Shown here: in pieces, positions 35,573-43,805 of the stretch
Numbering within the stretch: position 1 is the first letter of the stretch
Layout of the letters: each line of letters opens with the position of its first letter
Origin: Alicyclobacillus fastidiosus
GTDB taxonomy: Bacteria > Bacillota > Bacilli > Alicyclobacillales > Alicyclobacillaceae
NCBI RefSeq assembly: GCF_026651875.1
Contig: NZ_CP104067.1
Span: forward strand, 806,001 to 870,000
Length of the DNA stretch: 64,000 nucleotides
Direction of reading: 5' to 3'
Position numbers and translations under genes: made by a program
Notes under the pieces: model-generated
The model's database searches: none
The model's input: the letters and a program-made list of their open reading frames with translations, nothing else
What the model was told of the DNA's origin: nothing

Positions 35573-35635
35573 ATGTCTACTTTGCCCAAAGTCAAGAAAA
35601 TTCGAGACGAGTATCCGCGTCCACAGTTTGCCCGC
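35573..35635 (+). pseudogene. 5' stub of a GH2-type glycoside hydrolase
   Basis: An ATG behind gggagag starts a frame with KIRDEYPRPQFAR, the characteristic N-terminus of GH2 beta-glucuronidases and beta-galactosidases. The resemblance ends after about 20 residues, where the sequence enters the 3' end of the convergent radical SAM gene. Nearly the whole gene has been deleted. The intact divergent regulator fits a lost glycosidase. Confidence 0.5.
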
Positions 35636-35657
35636 GTGGTAAACAGTACTGTTCCTC

Positions 35658-36650
35658 TCAAATTGGCAACGGCAGTTGCACGCCATCGTTTGAACTGTCT
35701 GGGGACCCTTCGAACCCAGCTGAGGTATCTGCTCTCTCATGAGTGAGGCCGTAGCGCGGCATAGGGTGACCTGTGGCGCCGGCGGCTAACCCGAACTTGT
35801 GCATCACGGCTTTCGCGGACTGCATCAACGGTTGCACATAGGACTGTGGAGCATATGCGCCGCGGTACAACTGCCGGTACTTGGCCGTAAGCTCTGGATA
35901 GTGCTGGTCGATGATCCGCAAGAACCACGTTTTGACTTCTGGATTCAGGCGGAGCACGGAAGGGATCACAAACCCCGAATGATATTCCGCCGCCGCGGCG
36001 ACCACTTCGTGTACCTGCTCACTCGAATCTGTTAAAAACGGAAGAATAGGGGCCATCAAAATGCCCGTTGGCACACCCGCATCGGCCAGTGCCCGCACGG
36101 TTTCCAGCCGTTTCATGGGACTAGGTGTGGCAGGCTCGAGATTGCGCCAAACCGCTTTGTCGAGCGTGTTGACACTGATGTTGACGGAGTGGACGTTCAT
36201 TTGTTGGAGGATGTCGAGATCTCTCAGGATGAGCGGGGAGCGGGTCGTGATGGAAGTCGGCACGTGGTACCGGGCGAGCACCTCTAGACACTTTCGAGTC
36301 TCTCGCCGCCTTGCCTCGATGGGCTGATACGGGTCGGTGGCAGTACCGATGTTCAGCAGTCCTAGTTCTTCCGCCAATTTGGCGTAATTTCCCCGGAGCG
36401 CCTTCAACTTGCGGGCTAGCTGTGCCTCCAGCACGTCTGCTGCGTTTTCCTTGATAAAGATGTGCTGGCGAAACGAATCATCCGGCGTCATCCCCATATA
36501 TGTGTGCGTTGTGCGGGCGTAGCAAAAACTGCATCCGTGTGTACAACCGCGGTACGGGTTGAGAGACCAGCGAAAGGGCATCGCAGGGGAGGTGACTTTG
36601 TTCATCACCTGCTTCGCCGAAATATTTTCAAACGTCGGTGGCGTTCGCAT
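35658..36650 (-). CDS. SplB-like radical SAM protein
   Basis: This encodes about 330 residues with the radical SAM cluster motif CTHGCSFC after NPYRGC, the hallmark of the SplB-related family (Rv2578c-type), and later GTATDPYQPIE and LMAPILPF. True SplB repairs the spore photoproduct in DNA; the role of this subgroup is unknown. The ATG at 36650 is chosen because gggtga lies five bases upstream; an ATG 14 codons earlier lacks a signal. The C-terminal 30 residues are low in structure. Confidence 0.85.
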   Translation of the reverse strand: MRTPPTFENISAKQVMNKVTSPAMPFRWSLNPYRGCTHGCSFCYARTTHTYMGMTPDDSFRQHIFIKENAADVLEAQLARKLKALRGNYAKLAEELGLLNIGTATDPYQPIEARRRETRKCLEVLARYHVPTSITTRSPLILRDLDILQQMNVHSVNISVNTLDKAVWRNLEPATPSPMKRLETVRALADAGVPTGILMAPILPFLTDSSEQVHEVVAAAAEYHSGFVIPSVLRLNPEVKTWFLRIIDQHYPELTAKYRQLYRGAYAPQSYVQPLMQSAKAVMHKFGLAAGATGHPMPRYGLTHERADTSAGFEGSPDSSNDGVQLPLPI

Positions 36651-37027
36651 GACTTCACCCATTTCTCGCGCATTGGCAAAGTATAAGAACATATGTTCGC
36701 ATTTTGTCTATTGTAAGTCTCGTGGCTCACGAACGCAAGTCGGGCACTAAGGGTTCTCGGTCGTCCGACGACACCCATTCGCGAGGCGCTTAGTCAAATT
36801 ATTGGTGGAATCTCCAAATAAACACTTGTGAACACACGCGAGGCGAACGCATGAGACGGAACGTGTGCCGTCTCTGCGATTGTCACCTTACTACACAGGC
36901 CTCGTTAACCAAGAGCTCTCTTTGGCACTTCTGGAACCTGGATGGCGTTCGGGATGTTCTTGCCTAAGCCAGGCTCAATAGACAAAAATGGTCCCCCTTT
37001 GGATCAAGGAGGACCATTTTTGTCGTG
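36651..37027. other. Intergenic region with a possible GntR relic and a terminator
   Basis: A stopless frame at about 36747-36822 reads RPTTPIREALSQIIGG, similar to the end of a GntR-family helix-turn-helix (SRTPIREAL). A very strong terminator (gacaaaaatggtcc/ggaccatttttgtc) occupies 36981-37024 and ends the aldehyde dehydrogenase relic on the minus strand. Confidence 0.45.
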
Positions 37028-37560
37028 TCATTCCGGAATATAAGGTAACTCGAGGTGTTTCGGTGCATTGATCACGTGTGTTTCCGTGTAGCCGAGGAGA
37101 CCTTCCTCGCCGTATTCACGCCCGACGCCGGACTGCTTCACGCCGCCAAATGGAAAGCGAACGTCAAGTCCTTGGACTGCTGCTGTATTGATCATCGTTG
37201 TCCCCGCCTCAATGCGGCGAGCTACTTGAATGGCGTGGTTCTGCTCACCCCAGACAGAACTGGTCAGCCCGTAGATGCTGTTGTTGACGAGTGAGATCCC
37301 TTGTTCTTCGTCGTCATACGGCACGATAGGTACAGTCGGTCCGAACTGTTCCTCGACGACGATAGGATCGTCATAACTAGCACCTAATACGAAGGTCAGG
37401 TTTCCTTCCCCTCTGCTTCGTGAAACAGAAAGTCGAGGGCGTTCTTGAGCACCGCCGGTATCGCATAGTTGTATTCCCACCAACGAAAACGACCCATCGT
37501 TCATCATGAACATTCCTCTTACGATGGCCGCACCGACAGCGTTGACACCTCCACACAGAA
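37028..37560 (-). pseudogene. Aldehyde dehydrogenase C-terminal relic
   Basis: The last 110 residues read as a normal ALDH end: EEQFGPTVPIVPYDD, NNSIYGLTSSVWG, FPFGGVKQSGVGREYG. Upstream the frame is disturbed and only patches such as VNAVGAAIVRGMFM remain; the catalytic cysteine region is lost. The 5' two thirds are absent. It ends at a strong terminator. The intact aldehyde dehydrogenase at 57190 is a different subfamily. Confidence 0.75.
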
Positions 37561-37601
37561 TGATGAATATGTCCCGATGAAGATCGATATAGACAAACGT
37601 A

Positions 37602-37617
37602 TTGCAATCGATTACAA
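37602..37617. promoter_or_regulatory. LacI-type operator 1 of the Gfo/Idh operon
   Basis: The site ttgcaatcgattacaa is a near-perfect palindrome 180 bases before the operon. It matches closely a site upstream of the lacI gene at 43733. A cre-like tgaaagcgttgta lies about 10 bases downstream. Confidence 0.6.
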
Positions 37618-37663
37618 TAAGTTTTGTTGAAAGCGTTGTATTTACCGTATTTAACGGTCGTAA

Positions 37664-37679
37664 CTGCAATCGATTGCGA
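37664..37679. promoter_or_regulatory. LacI-type operator 2 of the Gfo/Idh operon
   Basis: The site ctgcaatcgattgcga has the same gcaatcgattgc core and is centred 62 bases from operator 1, close to six helical turns. It lies upstream of a weak extended -10 (tggttatat) for the operon. Confidence 0.6.
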
Positions 37680-37796
37680 ACAATCGACGCTGTTTGAAAA
37701 CTGGACAGTTGGCGACTGCGGCAGCAATCGCTGGTTATATAGTCATCGTGGTACCGCGTGAAACATGTGTAACCTTTTAGATAGGAGTGGGAATTT

Positions 37797-38966
37797 GTGC
37801 CGAATATAAAGGTTGGCGTAATCGGTACAGGCTTCATTGGCCCCGCACATGTGGAGGCAATCCGTCGATTGGGGTTCGTTGAAGTGGTTGCTATAGCGGG
37901 ATCTAGTCTGGAATCCGCGCGACGTGCTGCGAATCACTTGAGTATTCCGAAGGCCTATGGAGACTATCGAGATCTTTTACAGGACCCCGAGGTTCAGGTG
38001 GTGCATAATTGTACGCCCAATCATCTGCATTACTCGGTAAACCTGGATATCATCAAAGCAGGAAAGCACGTGATGTCCGAAAAGCCACTCGCTGTGTCTC
38101 GAACACAGACGCGAACTCTGCTGGAGCAAGCGAGACAAAAGGGCATCGTGCACGGCGTCTGTTTCAATTATCGCCAGTATCCAATGGTGCAACATTTGAA
38201 ATCTTTAGTGTTGAGTAGGGCACTGGGTGACGTACGTCTTATTCGCGGGAATTATTTGCAGGATTGGCTTTCTTCTGCAATCGATTACAACTGGCGGATC
38301 GACCCGAAGCTTGGAGGTCCGGTACGCGCTGTAGGGGATATTGGTTCGCACTGGATGGACACTGTTCAGTACATTACGGGGCAACGCATCACGGAAGTAT
38401 ACGCGGATCTCGTCACAGTCCTACCGGTTCGGAAGAAAAGAAAAACGAAGAGCGACACTTTTTCTCATGGCAGTAAAGTTCAAGAAGATGAATACGAAGA
38501 TATTCACATTGCGTCCGAGGATTACGGTACCATCCTGTTTCGGTTTAGTGGGGGAGCCACTGGTGTCGTAACCGTGTCCCAAATTACGCCAGGCAGAAAG
38601 AACCATCTTTTGTGCGAGATCGATTGTAGTGAGTCTTCAGCATTATGGAACCAGGAGCAGTCAGAGCAACTTTGGATTGGTCATCGGAACAAACCGAATG
38701 AGATGGTGATGGCGGACCCAGCTCTCCTTTCCGAACAAGCTCAACCCTTTCTTCACTATCCGGGTGGCCACAATCAAGGATGGCCGGACGGAATGAAAAA
38801 CTTGATGGCGCAGTTTTATGGGTTTATCGCAAAAAACGGAGATCCACTTAGTGATAGTTTACCGTTTGCATCGTTCGACGATGGGCATGCAAACGCATGC
38901 ATCCTTGATGCGATTGTGGAGAGTTCTAAAAAACGAGAATGGATTCGTGTTTCATATGACATGTAA
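37797..38966 (+). CDS. Gfo/Idh/MocA-family sugar oxidoreductase (first)
   Basis: This encodes 389 residues. The Rossmann start GVIGTGFIGPAHVEAI binds NAD(P), SEKPLAVSR holds the catalytic lysine of the EKP motif, and GDIGSHWMD supplies the D-x3-H pair. The GTG start has aggagtggg upstream. It is the first gene of an operon with two TIM-barrel proteins, a second oxidoreductase and a permease. In levoglucosan-type clusters the two oxidoreductases oxidise C3 of the sugar and later reduce the 3-keto product; I cannot tell which role this one plays. An operator-like sequence lies inside the gene at 38278. Confidence 0.9.
   Translation: MPNIKVGVIGTGFIGPAHVEAIRRLGFVEVVAIAGSSLESARRAANHLSIPKAYGDYRDLLQDPEVQVVHNCTPNHLHYSVNLDIIKAGKHVMSEKPLAVSRTQTRTLLEQARQKGIVHGVCFNYRQYPMVQHLKSLVLSRALGDVRLIRGNYLQDWLSSAIDYNWRIDPKLGGPVRAVGDIGSHWMDTVQYITGQRITEVYADLVTVLPVRKKRKTKSDTFSHGSKVQEDEYEDIHIASEDYGTILFRFSGGATGVVTVSQITPGRKNHLLCEIDCSESSALWNQEQSEQLWIGHRNKPNEMVMADPALLSEQAQPFLHYPGGHNQGWPDGMKNLMAQFYGFIAKNGDPLSDSLPFASFDDGHANACILDAIVESSKKREWIRVSYDM
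38278..38293. promoter_or_regulatory. Intragenic LacI-type operator
   Basis: The site ctgcaatcgattacaa, inside the first Gfo/Idh gene, shares 15 of 16 bases with operator 1. It could act as a roadblock or looping partner. Confidence 0.5.
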
Positions 38967-38987
38967 TCGTAGAGGCGGGATGTCGTC

Positions 38988-39959
38988 GTGAAACTTGGTG
39001 TATTTACAGTACTGTTTCAAAACCTTGCGTTTGAGGACATGCTTGATACCGTGAAGGCCCACGGGCTGGATGCTGTGGAACTAGGAACGGGGAACTTTCC
39101 GGGTTCTGCTCATTGTGATCCGGACCTTTTGCTCCACGATAACGCAAAGCTACAAGCGTTTCAGCGGGCACTCGAGTCACGAGGGCTTGTTATTAGCGCC
39201 TTAAGTTGTCACGGAAATCCCCTTCACCCGAACCGATCTGAAGCGGAAGAAAGCCACTCGACGTGGCGAAAGACGGTCGAATTGGCCGAACGACTCGGCA
39301 TCGACACAGTAAACGTGTTTTCCGGCTGTCCCGGGGATTCTGAAGCCTCATTGTACCCCAACTGGGTAACCTGTGCGTGGCCGCCAGATTACCAAGAAAT
39401 TTTGAATTGGCAGTGGAACGAGAAGTTGATTCCTTACTGGAATGCAGAATCAAGTTTTGCAAACAAGCATGGCGTTACCAAAATTGCATTTGAGATGCAC
39501 CCGGGATTTATGCTGTACAACCCGGAAACACTTCTTCGGTTGCGAGAGGTTGTCGGTGTACAGATTGGTGCGAATTTTGATCCCAGTCATTTGGTGTGGC
39601 AAGGTGTCGATCCTGTGTCGGCGATTCAGCTCCTTGCCAAACACGATGCCATTTTTCACGTCCATGCCAAGGATGTGTATCTCGATGAAAACAGCGTCCG
39701 TGTCAATGGAGTTCTGGACACGAAGCCGTACCAAGACATCCTTCATCGGTCTTGGACGTTCCGGAGTGTGGGCTATGGGTTATCCGAAAGCAAATGGAGG
39801 GAAATTGTAAGTACGCTGAGAGCTGTAGGTTACGATGGCGTCATCAGCATCGAACACGAGGATGCACTGGCATCTCCACAAGAGGGATTCCGTAAAGCGG
39901 TGGATGTATTACAACGTTCCATCTTCCGTGATCCTATCGGAGAGATGTGGTGGGCGTAA
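38988..39959 (+). CDS. Sugar isomerase/epimerase-type TIM-barrel protein (first)
   Basis: This encodes 323 residues of the xylose-isomerase-like TIM-barrel superfamily (AP_endonuc_2). The metal-binding positions can be placed in FEMHPGF (Glu), NFDPSHL (Asp/His), HVHAKDV (His) and SIEHED (Glu). The GTG lies 21 bases after the preceding gene. Proteins of this type in levoglucosan-like clusters (LgdB1/LgdB2) perform beta-elimination or hydration of 3-keto sugars rather than isomerisation. That role is inferred from gene order. Confidence 0.85.
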   Translation: MKLGVFTVLFQNLAFEDMLDTVKAHGLDAVELGTGNFPGSAHCDPDLLLHDNAKLQAFQRALESRGLVISALSCHGNPLHPNRSEAEESHSTWRKTVELAERLGIDTVNVFSGCPGDSEASLYPNWVTCAWPPDYQEILNWQWNEKLIPYWNAESSFANKHGVTKIAFEMHPGFMLYNPETLLRLREVVGVQIGANFDPSHLVWQGVDPVSAIQLLAKHDAIFHVHAKDVYLDENSVRVNGVLDTKPYQDILHRSWTFRSVGYGLSESKWREIVSTLRAVGYDGVISIEHEDALASPQEGFRKAVDVLQRSIFRDPIGEMWWA

Positions 39960-40005
39960 TCCTTCGGTTTTCATCGGAACTCCAGATTATAGGGGAGGTT
40001 ACTTT

Positions 40006-40836
40006 ATGAAGTTCGGGTATCAGACTAACACATGGGGCGGTGTCGTCGGCCATCCGGCAGGGGTCACTTCGATTAAAGACTTGTTTTATCTAACCAACGG
40101 ATCGGATGAGGAAGCTATCGCCGACATTGCTGCGACTGGATACCAAGGGGTTGAACTGTTTGATGGCAACCTTGTTCGCTATGCGGACAATCCAAACCAG
40201 TTTGTCGAGCTCTTAGATAAATATCATCAAAATCTGATCGCAGTCTACAGCGGCATCAACTTCATATACAAAGATGCGCTCGAAGACGAGATGTGGAGAA
40301 TCGAACAGGCGGCGAAACTTGGACAACGATTCGGAGCTCTGCACTTCGTGGTCGGTGGTGGTGCTATTCGAGCCAGTGGTGTTCGAGAAGAGGACTATGT
40401 AGCCGTGGCGAAGGGCCTCGACCGTGTGGCTGAGGTTGTAAGTCATTACGGCTTAACGCCGAGTTACCATCCACACTTGGGGACCATTGGGCAAAGCCCG
40501 GAACAAATCGATCGGATTTTCGAACACACACAAATCAACTTTTGTCCAGACACTGCACACTTGGTAGCGGGTGGTGCAGATCTGTTGGACATCACAGCTA
40601 AGTACATGGACCGGGTCCGTTATGTGCATTTGAAGGACCTTCACAACGGCGAGTTTCTTCCTTTGGGAAAGGGGGACCTGCCGTTCGACGAATTGGCTCA
40701 GATGCTTAGACGGAACGGATACGACGGCTGGATTACCGTTGAGCTGGATTACTACAGTGGCCATCCCAAAGATGCGGCACGTATCAGTAAATCGTTTTTA
40801 GACGAGATATTTAAAAATACGACTGCGGTGAACTGA
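40006..40836 (+). CDS. Sugar isomerase/epimerase-type TIM-barrel protein (second)
   Basis: This encodes 276 residues starting MKFGYQTNTWGG, behind aggggagg. It belongs to the IolE-like branch of the xylose-isomerase-like TIM barrels, with HPHLGTI, FCPDTAHL, VHLKDLH and TVELDYY at the metal positions. IolE is a dehydratase of 2-keto-myo-inositol, so a hydro-lyase or hydratase reaction on a keto sugar is plausible. It lies 46 bases after the first TIM-barrel gene and differs clearly from it. Confidence 0.85.
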   Translation: MKFGYQTNTWGGVVGHPAGVTSIKDLFYLTNGSDEEAIADIAATGYQGVELFDGNLVRYADNPNQFVELLDKYHQNLIAVYSGINFIYKDALEDEMWRIEQAAKLGQRFGALHFVVGGGAIRASGVREEDYVAVAKGLDRVAEVVSHYGLTPSYHPHLGTIGQSPEQIDRIFEHTQINFCPDTAHLVAGGADLLDITAKYMDRVRYVHLKDLHNGEFLPLGKGDLPFDELAQMLRRNGYDGWITVELDYYSGHPKDAARISKSFLDEIFKNTTAVN

Positions 40837-40963
40837 CAAGATTACATGAAGGGGGAGATGTCAGGAGGATTCGTGCTCCTTGATTTACTCAAATTTTGGC
40901 CGTTTATATCGAGAAGTGTATTTTCTGTATACTGCGGTTTTAGAACAATGGAGGTAGTCACAG

Positions 40964-42136
40964 ATGAGGAAACTCAATGTAGGACTTATTGGTGGCGGAT
41001 TTATGTCCAAGGCGCATTCTTTAGCCTATGCAACGATGCCGATGTTTTTCTGGCCAGCTCCTGCCATTCCGGTACGCAAGGCCGTTGCAGATGTCAACCT
41101 AGAGTTGGCCACTGACGCACGCGATAGGTTTGGGTTTGAAAAGGCGTATGGGGACTGGAGAGAGCTTATCAATGATCCAGAAATCGATATTGTTGATATC
41201 GTAACCCCAAATCACATTCATGCTGAAATTGCGATCGCGGCTGCACAAGCCGGTAAGCACATCTTATGTGAGAAACCGTTGGCAAGGACAGCAGCGGAAG
41301 CTCGAACGATGCTTGAAGCAGTGGAACAAGCAGGCGTGACGAACATGGTTGCGTTTAATTACCGCAGGACACCTGCTATCGCATTAGCTAAAAAGTTCAT
41401 TGAGGAAGGGCGAATCGGAAAAATCCTCAATTTTCGCGGGACGTACCTTCAAGATTGGTCAGCAGATCCGAATTCGCCATTGTCGTGGCGTTTTCAAAAG
41501 AGTATCGCAGGATCAGGCGCACTTGGCGATATCGCTGCCCACGTAATTGACATTGCTCGTTATTTGGTCGGTGATTTTGAGAGTGTTAACGCATTAGTCA
41601 AGACATGGATTCCGGAACGACCCGTTCAAACTGGTGGATTGGACCAGCTCGGCACAGTAAAATCCTCTTCTGATGTACCGAAGAAACCTGTCGACGTAGA
41701 CGACGAAGTCAGCTTTTTAATCAAGTTCCAGGGTGAAGCGATTGGAAGTATTGAATCCACGCGCAATGCGCACGGTCGCAACAATTTTATCACGTTCGAA
41801 ATTCACGGTGAAACAGGCTCTATCTTCTTCAATTATGAGCGGCGCGATGAACTTCAGGTCTGTTTTGCGGACGATCCTGTAGATGCTAAAGGATTTCGGA
41901 CCATCTATACGGGGCCAGCGCACCCGTATGGTGAGGGATTATGGCCAATTCCTGCACTTGGTATCGGCTACAGTGAGACGAAGATTGTGGAATGCTACGA
42001 CTTTGTTCGAGCAATTGTGGACTCTGTACCCTGTTCGCCAAACTTTAGAGACGGGTATGAAATCGCACGCATCTGTGACGCTGTTCTGGAGTCGGGTAAG
42101 ACGCAGAATTGGGTAAACATCAGTTCGATTGACTGA
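40964..42136 (+). CDS. Gfo/Idh/MocA-family dehydrogenase (second; levoglucosan-dehydrogenase-like)
   Basis: This encodes 390 residues. GLIGGGFMSKAHSLAY is the NAD-binding start, CEKPLARTA carries the catalytic Lys, and GDIAAHVID the Asp/His pair. The conserved blocks FRGTYLQDW, PLSWRFQKS and NAHGRNNFITFEIHG resemble what I recall of bacterial levoglucosan dehydrogenase, which oxidises the C3 hydroxyl with NAD+; this is memory, not a search. A ggagg precedes the ATG. The 127 bases before it contain no convincing gene. Confidence 0.88.
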   Translation: MRKLNVGLIGGGFMSKAHSLAYATMPMFFWPAPAIPVRKAVADVNLELATDARDRFGFEKAYGDWRELINDPEIDIVDIVTPNHIHAEIAIAAAQAGKHILCEKPLARTAAEARTMLEAVEQAGVTNMVAFNYRRTPAIALAKKFIEEGRIGKILNFRGTYLQDWSADPNSPLSWRFQKSIAGSGALGDIAAHVIDIARYLVGDFESVNALVKTWIPERPVQTGGLDQLGTVKSSSDVPKKPVDVDDEVSFLIKFQGEAIGSIESTRNAHGRNNFITFEIHGETGSIFFNYERRDELQVCFADDPVDAKGFRTIYTGPAHPYGEGLWPIPALGIGYSETKIVECYDFVRAIVDSVPCSPNFRDGYEIARICDAVLESGKTQNWVNISSID

Positions 42137-42305
42137 AGATTGACGAACAGCCACTTTTCGGCGGAACGCAGGGCACAGACAACCAAGTCGTCTCCGCCGA
42201 GAGGTTCTGGCTATGACTAAGCGCTTCCTTATTCTGAGCGCGGATGACTTGAAAGGCCAAGATGTGGTGCTGGGCGTAACCTTTTACTAGATTGAGGTGG
42301 TAGCA

Positions 42306-43571
42306 ATGGGTTCGGTGAATGCGATTACACATTCCGAAAGAAAACGTATTGCGGGCATCGACTCCGGGTTATTTTGGGGTTATGTCGCAACGATGATTTT
42401 CATGGTCGGTGACGGCCTCGAACAGGGCTGGTTATCTCCATATCTAGTCCAACACGGGTTAACCGTTCAACAATCCTCGATGCTCTTCACTGTGTACGGA
42501 GCAACGTTAGCTGTGGCATCGTGGTTCTCTGGAGTACTCGCAGAAGCATGGGGGCCTAGACGGGTAATGACGTTAGGGGTCCTAATTTGGCTGATTGGTG
42601 AAGTGCTCTTCATCTTGTTTGGAATGGAGCATCAGAATTACGCAGTTATGCTCCCAACTTATGCCATTCGTGGATTTGGATATCCTTTGTTTTGTTATTC
42701 TTTTTTAGTTTGGGTGACCTACCGAAGTGCCGGAAAAGGACTCGGTACAGCAGTTGGTTGGTTTTGGTTTGCTCTTAGTGGTGGGTTGTATGTTATTGGG
42801 AATTATTATTCTGCTTATATGATTCCCATCATAGGGAATATTGGTACGATGTGGACCGCTGTAATTTGGGTGCTCATCGGCGGGCTGATTGGGATTTTTC
42901 TCGTGAAGGGCAACGTAAGCGAATACATGGGCAATTCGAAGGAAAAGCTCAAAACGCTAAAAAGTGGTTTGACGATTTGTTACGAAAACCCTAAGGTTGC
43001 ATTAGGGGGAATCGTCCGTATCATCAACAATACAGGCATCGGTGGCATACCTGTCTTCTATCCTGTGTATCTGTCTACCCACTTTGGGTTCACCACTACT
43101 CAGTGGTTACAGATTTGGGGGACGTTCTGGTTCGTAAATATCGCTTTTAGTGTAATTTCCGGGTACATTAGCGACAAAATTTTAGGATGGCGAAACACGG
43201 TAATGTGGGTCGGCAGCGTCGGTTGCGGAATTATGACGCTGGTTCTATTTTATACCCCAAAGGCGTTTGGACATAGTTTCTTGATGGTCGATCTCGCTGC
43301 AATGCTGTTTGGGGCTGTACTCTCAGGCTATGTACCTCTGACGGCCTTAATCTCCTCATTGACGCCTGAAAATAAAGGTGCATCCATGTCAGTTGTGAAT
43401 TTTGGGGCTGGGTTCTCTTATTTTATTGGTCCTGCAATCGTAGGTATATTTATTGGCCCTATCGGTGCGGGTGGGGTCGTGTGGATATTCGCCATCTTGT
43501 ATTTCATTAGTGCTGTGATTATGGCGTTTATTAAGCTACCAGAGAATCATTCTGCGCTAAAACAAGTGTGA
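42306..43571 (+). CDS. MFS transporter of the CsbX/polyol permease type
   Basis: This 421-residue, twelve-helix permease starts at the ATG behind gaggtgg. The first helix region IFMVGDGLEQGWLSPYLV and the stretch LPTYAIRGFGYPLFCYSFLVW match the RbtT/DalT/CsbX polyol permease family closely. It is probably a proton symporter for the sugar or anhydrosugar used by the operon. A strong terminator follows the gene. Confidence 0.88.
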   Translation: MGSVNAITHSERKRIAGIDSGLFWGYVATMIFMVGDGLEQGWLSPYLVQHGLTVQQSSMLFTVYGATLAVASWFSGVLAEAWGPRRVMTLGVLIWLIGEVLFILFGMEHQNYAVMLPTYAIRGFGYPLFCYSFLVWVTYRSAGKGLGTAVGWFWFALSGGLYVIGNYYSAYMIPIIGNIGTMWTAVIWVLIGGLIGIFLVKGNVSEYMGNSKEKLKTLKSGLTICYENPKVALGGIVRIINNTGIGGIPVFYPVYLSTHFGFTTTQWLQIWGTFWFVNIAFSVISGYISDKILGWRNTVMWVGSVGCGIMTLVLFYTPKAFGHSFLMVDLAAMLFGAVLSGYVPLTALISSLTPENKGASMSVVNFGAGFSYFIGPAIVGIFIGPIGAGGVVWIFAILYFISAVIMAFIKLPENHSALKQV

Positions 43572-43652
43572 CAGATGCGCTCAAGGATCAATACAATTTA
43601 TGTTTGTCTTCTGATGACATCAACCATCATTACAGGCTCAGTTATTGTACGA

Positions 43653-43687
43653 TTTGGTTAGAAGGGAAACCTTCTAACCAAATTTTG
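43653..43687 (+). terminator. Terminator of the Gfo/Idh operon
   Basis: The perfect 13-base arms tttggttagaagg and ccttctaaccaaa with a gaaa loop are followed by tttt. It separates the permease from the lacI gene. Confidence 0.92.
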
Positions 43688-43732
43688 TACGTTATACAGA
43701 TAGTGCAGATAAGAAAGCCGTAGACAAGCGCT

Positions 43733-43748
43733 TTGCAAACGATTACAA
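43733..43748. promoter_or_regulatory. Operator upstream of lacI
   Basis: The site ttgcaaacgattacaa differs from operator 1 at 37602 by one base. It lies about 60 bases before lacI, which suggests that this regulator controls both itself and the operon. Confidence 0.6.
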
Positions 43749-43805
43749 TTTATTTAGGTTTATCTTGGGTGTTTTCATCACAAGTTTCACAAAGGGATTT
43801 TTGAT

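Noticed and set aside
37561..37837. Extension of the aldehyde dehydrogenase relic further upstream on the minus strand
   Set aside because: The frame stays open but reads as non-protein sequence through the operators and promoter of the divergent Gfo/Idh operon.
40846..40963. Open frame between the second TIM-barrel and second Gfo/Idh genes
   Set aside because: It continues out of frame far into the Gfo/Idh gene and its sequence is not protein-like, although a purine-rich aaggggga lies near its start.
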